NCBI GenBank assembly: GCA_039720395.1 | Contig: CM077824.1 | Span: 17,178,046 to 17,242,045, forward strand | Length of the DNA: 64,000 bases | DNA from: Liquidambar formosana | Lineage: Eukaryota > Streptophyta > Magnoliopsida > Saxifragales > Altingiaceae | Direction of reading: 5' to 3' | Shown: positions 1 through 11,721 of the stretch, piece after piece | Position numbering within the stretch: the first letter of the stretch is position 1 | How the letters are laid out: each line of letters begins with the position of its first letter | Notes under the pieces: generated by a model | The model's database searches: none | What the model was told of the DNA's origin: nothing | The model's input: only the letters and a program-made list of their open reading frames with translations | Program-made: the position numbers and the translations under genes

Positions 1-14
1 AACACATTTATTTA

Positions 15-86
15 GAGCCTGTTTGGTTGTTCAATACTATGTAAAATTTTTTGGTCTAATTTCACATTGGACAGCCAAACAGGTCC
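15..86. mobile_element. Tourist/PIF-Harbinger-like MITE
   Basis: A 72-bp element with terminal inverted repeats: gagcctgtttggttg at the left and the near-complement cagccaaacaggtcc at the right. It is flanked by the 3-bp direct repeat TTA (12-14 and 87-89). TTA/TAA target duplications and a CCTGTTTGG-type TIR are the usual signature of PIF/Harbinger-derived Tourist MITEs. It has no coding capacity. Confidence 0.7.
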
Positions 87-1037
87 TTAAGAAACTCTTT
101 TAAATGTTTTCATTCTCATACATAAACTTTAACATTCTAATTTTGCCGTCAAGTATGGTGCAAAACATTAATTTATCTTGTGTTGTAATTTTCACCATGG
201 GTATGGATATTTTGAAAAATCGAGTGAAATGAAGTTATTGACTTTTTAACTAAGACAATGATTTTGGAAAAAAACCCAAAATGGACATGAGGACAATCAA
301 TAAGAAATGGAGGAGGTGTATATATACTTGACTAAATGAAGCATTCTAGGGTCCACATGCATACAAGTAAGACCCCAGGTTGTTGCGTATCACTTGACTA
401 CTATCTATAGTTACATGCAAACTACGAGATCCTAAAATCTGAGACGCGCAATAACTTATTAATAATCATTTAAGAGAATGTATATTCTTTGTATTTAATT
501 ATGTCACGATAACATATACCTCTGATATATTCGGAGTGAGCTGAACGCATATGTCTTATAGATTTCATTATTTCGTAAGTGATCCTATAAACTTAGAATT
601 TCATCTTTTTGATCGTAGAGAAGATGGTAAGGACTCCCAATCAAGATGATTGCATAAACTATACTATGAGACATTTGGCTTCTAAGAAAAATCCAATTAG
701 GTACGTGAACCACAAGGACTTGTTCGATTTATAAGATATTTGTGCTTATTACAACTACTACCATTCCACCTTTTAGCATGCCCATAAAAACGATTCTTTA
801 GCCTCCCTTGCCAAGGACGTTTAGTTCAGAAGTTCAGTAGGAGAGGATCACCATTTTTGGAAGTTGCATAACATTACAAAAACTGAAAAGCGTCAAGTAC
901 AAAAATAAAAAAAAAAGGTGTTAGAATTTAAACACTAGAAAACTAATTTATGCTAGTATTTTTTTCCCCCTCAAATACGTATCATGAAAATTGCTCACTA
1001 TATATGTCCAACTTAGATATCAATTATCTAAAATTAA

Positions 1038-1335
1038 ATCCTTGGAAAGGGTAGCCAAGGAATAGTATTAAAAGCCATGCTTAGAGATGGAGCAATTAAT
1101 AGTAACTGTAAAAAGAGCAATTAATACTAATGCTCTCAAAAATTGAACACCACTGTGTCCTTTGCCTAACCGTGTTATGCTTAGAAGCCAAAGGTCCCCT
1201 CTTAGTTGTGAAATCATCCCGAGCGGGAGTTTTTTTTTTTTTTTTCCATCCTCTCCATGAAAAGAAAGATAAAGTTCTAAATTCATATGAAGTACCTCCT
1301 GGAGGACCGCTTGTGAAGAGTCGAGGCTATAAGCT
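1038..1335 (+). pseudogene. WAK-like receptor kinase fragment, copy 1
   Basis: This is a relic of the N-lobe of a wall-associated-kinase-like (WAKL) receptor kinase, a plasma-membrane Ser/Thr kinase in plants. In pieces it reads as a degraded glycine loop (LGKGSQGIV, from the WAK consensus LGQGGQGTVYKG), then MLSKIEHH, then CLEAKGPLLV. WAK kinases normally have a hydrophobic-INH-CCLE-PLLVYEF arrangement here. The catalytic-lysine region (VAIK) has been lost through deletion and frameshift, and nothing downstream of a WEDR-like stretch is present. It is the same remnant as at 52422, 58842 and 62435, so the unit spread by duplication after losing most of the gene. The family assignment is by motif recognition. 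It is clearly non-functional. Confidence 0.65.
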
Positions 1336-2523
1336 ACGTGTATTCGATACGTAGACTCCAAACCACGACACAATCAAACGAAGAAAACATTCTCTTATAT
1401 GATCATTACAAAGCTGTCGTTGCAAATTTTGGAATCTTAAAGTTCGTAATTGTGACATATGTCTTACTTGTTAAGTGAGTGATATCGGATTCAAGTTTAT
1501 AATTTTGCTTATGGAGAAGCATTGATACCCAATTGCTATTAAAGAGGATTAGGGGTAAGGGTAGATTCTATCGATTGTCAACCAAAAACAAAAAAAAAAG
1601 ATCAGTTATTGTGGATAGAAATGATGGAAACAATGTAACTACACACAACTAGTTGAATTTTATGGGTATATGGATCCCAAGCTACCTTATTCAGTAAAGT
1701 CTATAATTAAAAGAGATGTATGCAACTTTGAGATGTTTATGTCAAAACTTCTTACATGACAAAAACTCATATATCTAAAACTTTGTTGTCAGATAGGCTA
1801 GCCAACCATTTTGATAAGTCTTAAGGTGCTGCCCATTCAAAAATACTTGCAAAACCATTCCTAAAAAAGCTAAATTGAGAAAACATTTTTGTTTTGTTGG
1901 GATAAAAATTAAGAAGTATTTTAAGTAAAAAATGCCCACATTCTGATGTATACACAGTCGAAACAAAGCTCACCAAAAACAATCAAGCGTCCACCAATCT
2001 GTTGATTGTCGCAAGAACAATGCCAAATAGTATGCAACCACAATTGATATTCACTCAAAAACACAAAAGCAGGAAATAAAGGAGAAACTCTCTCTCTCGA
2101 TACTATTAATCTCAGAAAATAGTCAACTCTAAACTGTTTGTCATAAGGCTTACATCTCCTATATAGAGAACTAATAAGAAAACCTAGTTCTACTATAACA
2201 AAAAAACCTAGTTCTACTAGAACAAGTAAGAATTAACTAGGAAACTAGTAAAGCAATAATTAAATAAAAAATAATAATTGAAACTCCTAAAATAGCTAAA
2301 ATAAACTAAAGTCTTGAATCAGCAGCAAAACAGCCTGTGGTGCGTACGCAATATTGGAATATGTGTACGCTCAAGTAATGATGTGTACGCATACAAAGTT
2401 ATGTGTATGCCTAGTCTTCTGCTAGGCCATCAAAATGTGAAAAAGAGCCTTTACACTTGACGTCTCGATGGTCTATTGCCCTCCAGAAACTCTACGGGCA
2501 AACACGTGATGCGTTCTGCATCA

Positions 2524-2741
2524 TCCTCTCCTGTTTGGAGAGAATTTGCCCTTGAATTTGCAGCTTCATCTTTGAGCTATCTTCATGATAATGACCCAAG
2601 TGCTTGACATAGACTGTTCAGTTCCCAATAAGACTACCACCATACTTCCAGCTGCTGATATTATGGATCCATTGCTTGATTTGTAAGGGTTTGATTGCAC
2701 AAAAGTGACCATCATACACCTTACATCATCCTCCCTATTAA
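2524..2741 (-). pseudogene. Ty3/gypsy pol C-terminal remnant, left arm
   Basis: The minus strand carries the inverted copy of the pol tail seen at 2742-2956. The out-of-frame translations of the two arms can be aligned (both contain IILPINR, VVVV and SMSSTW), which proves that the palindrome extends through the coding remnant. It ends at a purine-rich stretch, tccaaacaggagagga, next to the LTR start at 2523. It has no independent coding capacity. Confidence 0.7.
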
Positions 2742-2956
2742 TAGGAAGAATGATGCAAGGTGTGGAACGATCACTTTTATGCAACTGAACCATTGTGGAT
2801 TAAGCACTCCATCCGCAATATCAGCAGTTGCAAGTGTGGTGGTAGTATTCGTACTCATAGTTTGTTCGATGTCAAGCACTTGGTTCCTTATCATGAAGAT
2901 AGCTCTGAGGATGAGGTTGTGAATTCGAGGGTGAATTCTCTCCAAACAGGGGAGAA
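2742..2956 (+). pseudogene. Ty3/gypsy pol C-terminal remnant, right arm
   Basis: The reading frame ends HLVPYHEDSSEDEV, then NSRVNSLQTGENDA. This is the type of acidic tail found at the extreme C terminus of plant Ty3/gypsy polyproteins, just before the polypurine tract and 3' LTR. The sequence aacaggggagaa immediately before TGATG at 2957 fits a polypurine tract. Only about 70 codons of pol remain, and no RT, RNase H or integrase domain is present. The exact lineage cannot be read from this fragment. Confidence 0.6.
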
Positions 2957-3605
2957 TGATGCAAATTGCATCGGTGTACGCATAATCCTTTTAGGCGTAC
3001 GAATAATTTGAATATGCGTACGCACCACGAGCTGTTGGACGTCTTGCTGTTGAATCGGGTTTCTAGTTTATTTAGATATTTTAGGAGTCTTAATTATTGT
3101 TATTAATTTAATTAGTTTCCTAGAGAGTTAATATTTGCTTGTTCTAGTAGAACTAGGTTTTCTTATTTCGTAGGACTTGTTCTCTATATAAAGGAATGTA
3201 AGCCTTGTCGCAAATAGTTTAGATTTTGATTATTTTGAGATTAATAATATAGAGAGTGAGAGTTTCTCCTTTATTTCCTACTTTCGTGTACTTGAGTGAA
3301 TATCGATCGTGGTTGCCTACTATTTGGTATTATTCTTGCGACAATCAACAGATTGATGGATGCTTGATTGTTTTTGGTGAGCTTCGTTTTGACCGTGTAT
3401 TTTTTGCTGCATCACATTCTCAAGAAAACCATATAAACATAATTATTCTTAAGTAAGTTGTAGGATCCACAAGATCAAAAAAAAAAGAAAAAAAAAAAAG
3501 AAAAAAAAAAAGAGGAAAATTGTTTACATGGCCAATCTCTATATAATATCCAATAAATCAGCTTGTCTCAAAAATTTATTATAAAACTGTGGCCCCTAAC
3601 CCATA

Positions 3606-3608
3606 TCC

Positions 3609-3643
<35 letters not shown>

Positions 3644-3690
3644 TACCTATAAAAGTCTATATCTTAAAAGAATTTTTGATTGACCTTTAC
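3606..3690 (+). mobile_element. Possible Helitron 5' terminus remnant
   Basis: TCCTATATA..., a CA microsatellite and then CTACCTATAAAAG resemble the clear Helitron 5' ends at 8237 and 63005. The homologous position in the right-hand block is about 59948. No matching 3' end was found, so only a terminus-like remnant is claimed. The stretch from 3691 to 3950 is AT-rich with no recognisable gene. Confidence 0.3.
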
Positions 3691-3959
3691 ATCCTTATTT
3701 TAAATGTTAAATACTTATTTACCCCATAGTTAACCAATTAAGGATGTTTATTTTCTAGCAAAAAAAGAGCAAAAAAAACTATAATGACGTCTACTTCATA
3801 AACTTTACCCAGCCTCCACTGCTATACATGTCTCCTAGCCAACTTTTTATTCATACTATAACACCTAACCATGGAAGGAATTTTGACCTGTTGTGTTGAG
3901 CATCCATTCTAATGTCTTAAATCAACAAAAAGTAACAAATAATTAGATTTCCATGTTCT

Positions 3960-6170
3960 ATATACATTTGTTTTTTTTTGGCATCAATGAACTAATTGGA
4001 TGGAGATCACTAACAATAAGCAATGGGAATTGGTGTTGTTTCGAAACGTCGAGCAAAAGATATAGCTAGCATACTTGGTAGTAAACAACCACTGCTTCTG
4101 GCTAGACTAAACCATAACATGAATTTCTTAACTTGGTAGCTAACACATGAATAGTAACCCTTCCAAATGCCGTTAGAGAGGTCCTCAGCATCCATATGCA
4201 CTAAAATTCCCTTATATTGACCCTACAATACCTAGAAGGGGGGTTGAATAGGTATTACGAATAATCTTACCCAATTTTAATTTTATTACAATGAATCTCT
4301 ATTATCACAATCAAAACAATCACATAGCAGGTATAAAAGCAAGTAAAAGATTGTACAAGAGATTTTTACGTGGAAAACCCTAGATGGGAAAAACCACGAG
4401 ACCTAGTCCAATTGAAACAAATCCACTATGAACTCAATGAGTACAAGACACAGTTACAGACACTAAGGACTTATGCAATTGTCTTCACTCCCACGATCAC
4501 ACATGATCGATCTCCGTCTTCACGGCTTTGGTAGCAACCAACCTCTTCACAGCGATTCCTTCAATCACGAACTCACAAGCTCGATCGCCGTCGCAACGGG
4601 CTCACAATCATTCAAGGATGTGAAAGGTGTGTGGTTTGAAGGTCTCTCGAGCATGTATGTGAAAACCTAGGTTAAAGTGCTTTAGAGAGGTTTTGAGAAG
4701 ATGATGAATGTAAAACCTAATTGGGAGAGGCTTGCTTAGCCCTCTCAATGAAAACAAACCCTATTTATAAAGTTTAAGAAACCTTAAGTGACTGGGACAC
4801 ATTTTAAGATCAAATAGGAAGGTTTTAAATAATTTAAAAACTGATTTTTACGCGTCACGATCGATCGGGGTCGATGCCTGATTGATCCTGAAAAACAGAA
4901 GTAAAACGTGCATTTCTAAAGGGCCTACGATCGATCGGCACTCACCTCCTGATCGATCATGAAAAACAGTAGAGAACTCTTCTTTTTTAAAATACCTTAA
5001 ATCGATTTTCCCTTAACCCTGATCGATTGGGTAACCCTGTTTTTCATTAAAACAATTAAAAACACTTTCAAAATCACTCAAACTTTGTTGAAAACATTTG
5101 ACAATGATTTAAAGTGAATTAAAATGTATTAAATCAATTAAAACCTGACATCTATGGTAACTTACTTTAGCTAAGAAAGAGTGTGAGCTGCATGATGAAA
5201 TCTTCACTTTAAAGCACCTTTTGCAACTAATCAAGACTTCAATCAACCATACTTTGACATGGAATATGCTAACACAAAATATGGACTTTACATGCACCAA
5301 ATTAGAAACCCCAGTTGTTTAGTACAACGCCATCCCTACTTGAACCTAAATTAGTTTCCATGTTCATAACAATGTATGCCCCCGAATAAATTCCTTAATA
5401 TTCCTAAGGAAAGCCCTACTGCTAACACTCTCTATAGTTCCAAAGGAGGATCTTCATTACAGACAAATAAGCAAACAAAGAGGACATAGATTAGCCAACT
5501 CAGTGGTTTCAAATGTGAGTGGTATAAAAACCCTTATTATCAACCATATCAGCATGCACATTTAGGGGGGAAGTAACTACTATTTTCATGCGTTCACAAT
5601 ATCCCAACTAGAAGAGGGCATATTCAAACCAATGGGGGAATTTGTGGGAGGAATCCCAAAGGAATATAATCGGCGGAATTATGGAGGGGATTAGGAATAA
5701 GGTAATCTTGACTGCTTTGAGGTGTAGCTTGGGTATTTCCTTATTGAGAAGAGTAAATTTCCCTCTCGTAGCTTTGGGACTATGAGCATCAATCTTGATT
5801 GTTTTCGTAATCGCATTGCATGCTATTCACAGAGGATGGCCTCGTTGAAATATTCAATTGGCAATTCAGGGAGATGAACCCAGCTAGGCAACTATGGACT
5901 TTATAATTGCTTTGGAAGGATGAAAATTTATATGCTATTGTCGAACAGTCAGAACATGTCCTACTATGGTCCATGGCCCGTACATAAGTGCATATAATGA
6001 TCTTCTTTTCTCTTAAACCTCACAATATGATAATCATTTTCTATATCCACAACTTCAGTTCTTTCTTCCCTACCCAAAGGTTGTTTCGATCATTATGACA
6101 TTTGAAATAATCCACTAAAATTAACTTGGGGTTACTAAAATCTAATTTCCCTAATGATATTTTAAGTATG
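3960..6170 (-). pseudogene. L1-type LINE fragment A (ORF1 and start of ORF2)
   Basis: This is a decayed non-LTR retrotransposon on the minus strand. It is collinear with 60230-61740 but interrupted by an insertion at 4206-5292. The 5' part (about 6170-5790) matches the DUF4283-like region of plant LINE ORF1, with frames reading KFSSFQSNYKVHS and PSSVNSMQCD. The 3' part (about 5460-5290 and 4205-3970) is the beginning of ORF2, the APE-type endonuclease, reading DAEDLSNGIWKG and then a hydrophobic stretch. It is full of stops and frameshifts. RT and RNase H are absent, so the 3' end is missing, which is unusual because LINEs normally lose the 5' end. The assignment rests on comparison with copy B and on family knowledge. 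Confidence 0.6.
4206..5292. mobile_element. Unclassified insertion inside LINE A
   Basis: About 1.09 kb is present here but absent at the homologous site in LINE copy B (near 60536-60545, single gcaccaaatt). The flanks carry the near-identical strings tgcactaaa (4197-4205) and tgcaccaaa (5293-5301), which fit a 9-bp target duplication. The internal sequence has a ttttacgtggaaaaccctag stretch and gatcgatcgg repeats, which look like common plant non-autonomous repeats. I see no clear TIR, no LTR pair and no coding domain, so its class is open. Confidence 0.6.
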
Positions 6171-7015
6171 CAACGTTCCATAACTACTATCTGTAGTTAC
6201 ATGCAAAATACGAGATCCCAAAATCCGAGGCAATAACTTAGTAATAATCATTTAAGAGAATATATATTCTTTGTATTTATATATGTCTCGGTAACATCTA
6301 CCTCTAATATCTCTGGAGTGTGCTGAACACATGGCTTATAGATTCCACTATTTTGTAAGTGATCCTTTGGAATCTCAAAGTTTGCAAAGTGATCTCAGTT
6401 CAATATTTTGGAAAAGCATTGATACCTAATTGATATTAAGAAGAGCTAGAGGTAAGTGTAAATTCTATCGATTATCAACCAAAAAGGAAAAATAAAAAAA
6501 AGGTTGGGATAGAGATGATAGAAACCATGTAACTACACCCCAAGCTACCTAGCCTACCTTATTAAGGAGAGTCTATAATTAAGAGAGATGTCTACAATTT
6601 TGAGGTGTTTATGTCACAACTTTTTACATGAAGAAAACTTCTATATAAATCTAAAACTTTGGAGTGAGATAGGTTGGCCAAGGCCCATTCAAAAACACTT
6701 GGAAAATTCCTAAAAAGGCTAAAATTGAGAAAATCTTTTGTTTTGTTAGGCAACAAAGTAGTATTTTAAATATAAAATGCTCACATTCTCAAGAAAACCC
6801 TATAAACATAATTATTATAAATGTAACACTCCAAAACATATTATATATGTATGGGTTATGATCATGGACACAATTTTTGACACAACTCTCAAGTTATGGG
6901 AACCACAAGATCAAAAAAAAAAAAAAAAAACAAAAAACAAAAAGTTTACATGGCTAATCTCTACAGAGTATCCAATAAATCAACTTGTCTAAAAAATCTA
7001 TTATAAAAATTGTGG
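6170..7015 (+). repeat. R2: duplicated unit, kinase fragment deleted
   Basis: Homologous to R1, R4 and R5. It starts with the actatctgtagttacatgcaaa motif and ends with the cacattctcaagaaaacc motif. The piece corresponding to about 600-1430 of R1, including the WAKL remnant, is deleted. Position 6784-6788 is an empty target site for the palindromic element found in R1. An A-rich tract (6914-6930) follows. Nothing is coding. Confidence 0.7.
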
Positions 7016-7038
7016 CCCTTAATATATCTTGATAGTAC

Positions 7039-7091
<53 letters not shown>

Positions 7092-7097
7092 TTCAAG

Positions 7098-7215
7098 TGT
7101 GAGATATTCCAAACTATCCCATTCAATCACAGCCATTCGTATATGATCGACACGTGAGCACGTGCATGTCGTTCACGGACGGCTGTGATCGTACAAAATA
7201 TCGGAATATCCCACA
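7098..7215. mobile_element. Small fold-back element with G-box core
   Basis: A 118-bp imperfect palindrome. The left arm begins tgtgagatattcc and the right arm ends ggaatatcccaca. Internal paired blocks are atcacagcc (left) and ggctgtgat (right). The centre (about 7150-7165) contains two overlapping-orientation CACGTG hexamers. It lies between a TA/GA microsatellite (7042-7086) and a long GA tract. It is probably a fold-back MITE. No TSD could be defined because of the flanking simple repeats. Confidence 0.55.
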
Positions 7216-7241
7216 TATAATCAAAGGTATATATATAGATA

Positions 7242-7244
<3 letters not shown>

Positions 7245-7312
<68 letters not shown>
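7245..7312. repeat. (GA)n microsatellite
   Basis: A 68-bp uninterrupted GA dinucleotide run. Serine/leucine-rich reading frames across it are low-complexity artefacts. Related shorter GA tracts lie at 7060-7086, 12558-12601 and 57102-57122. Confidence 0.95.
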
Positions 7313-7316
<4 letters not shown>

Positions 7317-7329
7317 TGTGTGTGTTCCA

Positions 7330-8236
7330 TTGCAGCAACAATACAATTCCTGGACTAGGACAACCTATAACTTAGAAGGTAAACCTTGAACTCACCTACA
7401 AACCCAAAGTGTAAACCCCATTAAATAAATTCAATACATCAATCATTATTTTGTGTATCATTCACACAAAGTACAAATAAAAATAAAATCAAATAATCAG
7501 CTCAATAAACACAAACTAAATGGCCTAATCAAGCATTATAATGTCTAATCATACCACAATATATAATAAAAACAAAACTATTGAAAATCAAGCTCAAAGC
7601 ATGATATCATGATACATTTAAACAAATTTGAAAGAGCCTAATAAAACTTGGTTTTACTATTATGATTGATGATAAAAAAAAGTGAAAAATGGTACCAGCT
7701 GGTTATAGGACTCTGTTTGAGCGTGAATCAAGCTCAAAGGTTAAAGTAAACATGATATGATAACACATATATATGTATTTGAAGAAGACGATGGGGACGA
7801 GGATGAAGGCGAGTCAAGATGGTTTCTGGTAGGATAAACATGCAAGCAAGAGCTCCATGGACAATTCCCTTATTAGGAGAGTTTAAGAAAACACTTGTTT
7901 TGGATTTAAGTTTTTTGATCAAATCAATACGCCATATTTAAAGAGTTAATGTATACCAGTGGCCATGTCCTTTGACATGCTCTCTCCCCTTTTGAAAGGA
8001 GGAGGTTACGGATTCAAATCTTGATCCTTGAGAATAGGTGGGATACCTATTTTTTTGAGATTGGGTGGGAGACTTATTTTCTTGGTAGGGTGCGGGCTAT
8101 GACAAAAAAGAAGACAAAAAAAAAAAAAAAATGGTGAATATTAGTTATCCATTATAGGAAGGCCACTAATAAATTAGTGCACTTAATTATATACCTATTG
8201 TACACATGTAAAATATTATAATGTGTAACAAAATAA
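7330..8236 (+). repeat. S block, left copy
   Basis: Homologous to 57140-58085, sharing the ggacaacctataacttagaa and gtgtaaaccccattaaataaa stretches. It ends in a SINE-like segment (about 7950-8130) with a B-box-like ggattcaaatc and an A-rich tail. A minus-strand frame at 7734-7922 is partly shared with the right copy (57463-57693), but I recognise no protein in it. The homology resumes at 13384 after the intervening transposons. Confidence 0.7.
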
Positions 8237-11200
8237 TCTATACTACCTATAAAAAGATGAATGTGAGAAAAACTTTTGATTGACTAATATATCCTTATTT
8301 TAATTTTTAAATACACAACAACCCTTTTGCATATATAGGAAATATAGCAATATAAAACACATACCTTAATAAGAATTCTAAGGAAACTATAATTCGTATA
8401 ATAATTAAATAAAACCAAACCCAAATAGGAATTCTAAGCAAACGGAAACTATAATTCGTAAAACCCTAACAATGTTAACATATAAATACAAATAGAAACA
8501 TATTATAAAAATCATAAAACCCTAACATATGAAAGAACAACTACTGCTTCTTTCTTCTGCATCTTCTATGTGCCTTTATTGCGTCTCCTTTCTTCTGGTG
8601 CTTTGTCTGGTATGTAGTTTTAAATAAACTTGACTCATATATATACAAATTATGTTTAAACATTTAAATCTCTGCCTGCGTAAACATTTAAATCTCTGCC
8701 TGCATTGCATGATTGGACTTTTAAATCTCTATTTGAATTGCAAAATTAGCAAGAAAAAGAAGAGAATCAAAGACGAATCAGTTGAATGAAAATAAAAAGA
8801 CGCATGCTTGAACAAAAACAAATGAAAACCCAGATTAAGAGGCCAAAAAAAAAAAAAAAAACTTGAATTGCATAAGTAAAGTTTTGAATAGCACATATAA
8901 TCTTTGATTATTTTCTAAGGATTCTCATATCAGGAAAAACTTGAATTGCATTATTGAACTTTTAAATTGCTGCTGTTACATAATTTTCATATTTTGTTGA
9001 GAATTCATATATAATCTCAAATTTTTGAAAATAATCAAGTCAATTTACCAAGAAAAAGAAGAAAATCAAAGACGATTCAATTGAAGGAAAATTAAAAAAG
9101 AAGCAGGCTTGAACAAAAACAAAACAAAACCCCCCTTCCCAAAAAAAAAAAAAAAAAAAACCATTAACGAATGCAAAAGAAAAAAGGAAAATAAAAAGGG
9201 AAGGTCTAATGAACTACCAAAAAAAGTCCCTATTAAATCGTGAGGTTCATGAAACTTTGCAATATCTACCTGCAAACCCAAAATACCAAACTAAACAAAA
9301 CAAAACCAAAAAGAACAAAAAGAAAGAAAATAACTTAGATCACAACCCCAAAAAAAAATAAAAAATAAAAAATAGAGTTCAAAATCATTTGACAAAAAAA
9401 AAAAAAAAAAAAAAAAATGTACAGGCCCAAAAAAATAAAATCACAAGCAATGATCCACCACGCATCGATGAAGACAATATATATATATATATATATATAT
9501 ATCTATTGAAATCAAATCATAGTTTTTTTATTTTATTTTAAATAATGGTAATTTGAGAAAAATGTACAAGACATACCTTAGATAAAAACCCATAGATTGA
9601 TGACATCTATTGGTGCAACATTGATCGGTGGCGATCAAGACCCATAGATCTTGCAATTGTCAACCTAAACACCATCAAGGAAACCAACCGACGAGTATCC
9701 AAACCATATAGGCAGACCATTAAGGAAACCAATCGATAATCATTGAAAGCATAGACCTAAACATGTGATTCACGGCTAGATGATGGTGAGAGAGAGAGAA
9801 AGAGAGAGAGAATAAAAATGGGTGAGAGACTGATAAAGAAATAGAGATGAGAGAATGTTAGAGAGAACGGATTGCAAATTTGCAATCAAGACAAATACAT
9901 AGAGAATGAGGAAAAAGAAAAAAAGGAAAGAGAGACAGAGAATGAGTGAGAAGCTAGCTAGAGAAAGAAACACACCGCCTGATAAGGGTGTGTGCGAAAG
10001 AGACAGAGACAATGGGTTTACTCAAATGGATTATTATAGTAAATGGAGATGATGTAGAGAGAGAGAGGGGTAAATGATAACAGAGCTAGGATCACCTGAT
10101 CTGATCTGGATCTATGATAACGTAGGGAAGAGAGAGAGAGAGAAAGATGAAAAATGGTTCTGAACTTCTAATGTGAGAAAAAGTTGCTAGGAAAAAACGG
10201 ATGATCGAACATGAAGGGCGAGGCAGAAAAGAGAACCAGCTAAATGACGTTTTAGTTATCACTTCCAAATGTAGTACTAAACAAAAGATATTGGCAGTCA
10301 ATTTGTACCATGTTGATAGTTAAAATTTAAAAAGTTGACAAACAAACTTTATTTGGCATTATATTTGGAGGCAATTACCAAAAAGTCATCTTCTCATCAT
10401 AGCCATCTAGATTCAACTAGATTAGCAACTATTAGAAAAATTTAACATCATGGAGTAAAGTCATGATGCCAACTTGTCAAGGTAATACATAAAAACGAGA
10501 ACTCCCTCTGTCCCAATAAGATACGCCAAATTTTTAACTTTTTTTGTCCTAAAATATTTGGCCACTTTAAAAAATCAAATCGTATTTTTTTTAAGTTTCT
10601 TATACCCTTCATTATTTCAATATTTACTTTCAACACAAAACCCAATACAAACAAGATAAGGGTATTTTTGGAAAGATGGAACTTAATCAATGACAAGTCA
10701 ATATAATGATTACATTTTCTTAAACTCCGTGTTTTGTCAAACGTAGCCTATTTTTACGGGATGGAGGGAGTATTATTTTTTAATGAAAAATCAATGGTCC
10801 TTGAGTTTATTAATCTGTCGCTTTAAGGTTTGCAGAAGTCTTTGGTTTCAGACCCTACATAAGCTATATGTGTTCTCCTATCGTTTCCCAAATAAAAAAA
10901 TCATCAAAAACTAACTTACTTATAAATAAAATGAGAACATCCTGATCCCATAAATACCAGATTTTTAAAAGAAAAAAAAAAATCCTAAACATGTACATAT
11001 TAGGAATATTATTATTTTGATCAAAGACCAATAGAAGTTCTAGATTTGCGTAAGTCATGCTTTTGATCCCGCGTGGAGTATCTGTTTTCTCCTATGTTTT
11101 TCCAATACATATATATCAAAGACTACTTTGCTCAAAAATAAAATGAGAACCTTCCAATCTCATAAATACTAGACTTTGTAAAGGTGGTAGTGTAGGCCTT

Positions 11201-11697
11201 ATTAGGAACTTAAGTTAGCTTCTATGGCATGAATCTACGGGAGGGGTGTAGATTGTAGTACATCATAAAAAAAAAAAGGATGGCATGTCCGTAGGGTTTG
11301 CAAAGCCACGCAAGTCTTGGTTTTGATTTTTGTAAGACTAATGTACTAATAATTTGCTATTAAATCTTTCAACTATGGCGTAAATATGTTTTGATCGGAG
11401 AAAAAGACAAAGAGTGAAAGAGAGAGCCTTTTGTTTCAGCATTGAAAGTTTCACAAAACCTTCAAAGAACCTATGTATAATGAAGTTTCAAAGAAAATTT
11501 TAAGTACTATGATTTGGGAAAGATAAAAAAAAAAAAATAGTAATCATATCAAAAGAAGTGAAGGATTGAGTGATCAAAGTGCTTTCATCTTATGCAAAGG
11601 CACGATAAAATTATTAAATTAAAAAATTATTATCATTATTGAAAAAAATAATTTAACTAAAAAAAAATCACGTGCAATGCACGTGTGCACCAACTAG
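8237..11697 (+). mobile_element. Non-autonomous Helitron 1
   Basis: The 5' terminus is TCTATACTACCTATAAAA. The 3' terminus has a hairpin, cacgtgcaatgcacgtg, about 10 nt before the final CTAG (11694-11697). The flanking bases are A and T, with no target duplication. These are the defining Helitron features. The homologous right-hand block reads aaaataattta across this position without the insert. No Rep/helicase coding sequence is present. The interior is AT-rich, contains a Stowaway MITE (10502-10770), two internal direct repeats (about 8695-8840 with 8940-9130, and about 10820-10975 with 11030-11180) and an AT microsatellite (9475-9502). Nothing in it is coding. Confidence 0.8.
10502..10770. 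mobile_element. Stowaway MITE nested in Helitron 1
   Basis: The termini are ctccctctgtccc and gggatggagggag, the Stowaway (Tc1/mariner-derived) TIR type. The right flank is TA (10771-10772). The left flank reads AA, probably a mutated TA. It is about 269 bp, AT-rich and non-coding, and is homologous to the element at 13110-13381. Confidence 0.8.
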
Positions 11698-11721
11698 TAT
11701 ATATATATATAGACACACACA

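Larger units (their letters stand above)
1944..3414. mobile_element. Palindromic retroelement with inverted LTRs and 5-bp TSD
   Basis: A giant imperfect inverted repeat centred near 2741. The left arm reads, on the minus strand, a gypsy pol C-terminal remnant (2524-2741) followed by an LTR (2523 back to 1944). The right arm reads the same two parts on the plus strand (2742-2956, then LTR 2957-3414). Each LTR begins TGATG and ends CATCA, with a purine-rich tract just before it. The flanks are the direct repeat cattc (1939-1943 and 3415-3419). The paralogous positions 6784-6788, 59793-59797 and 62941-62945 carry a single cattc and no insert. The ends therefore look like an integrase-type insertion, but the two LTRs face opposite ways. 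Confidence 0.85.
240..3605 (+). repeat. R1: degenerate duplicated unit carrying a WAKL fragment
   Basis: This segment is homologous along its length to 58140-59930 and in part to 6170-7015, 51797-52870 and 61740-63004. Shared marker strings include the tgaagcattctagggtc stretch near 340 and 58230, and the ggcttctaagaaaaatcc stretch near 680 and 58578. It contains a kinase-gene remnant (1038-1335) and is interrupted by the palindromic element at 1944-3414. Apart from those two features, nothing coding is visible in 90-1030 or 1340-1940. Confidence 0.75.

Noticed and set aside
6954..7375. Ser/Leu- or Arg/Glu-rich open frames around 7000-7375
   Set aside because: They are translations of (GA)n and (TA)n microsatellites and have no protein-like composition.
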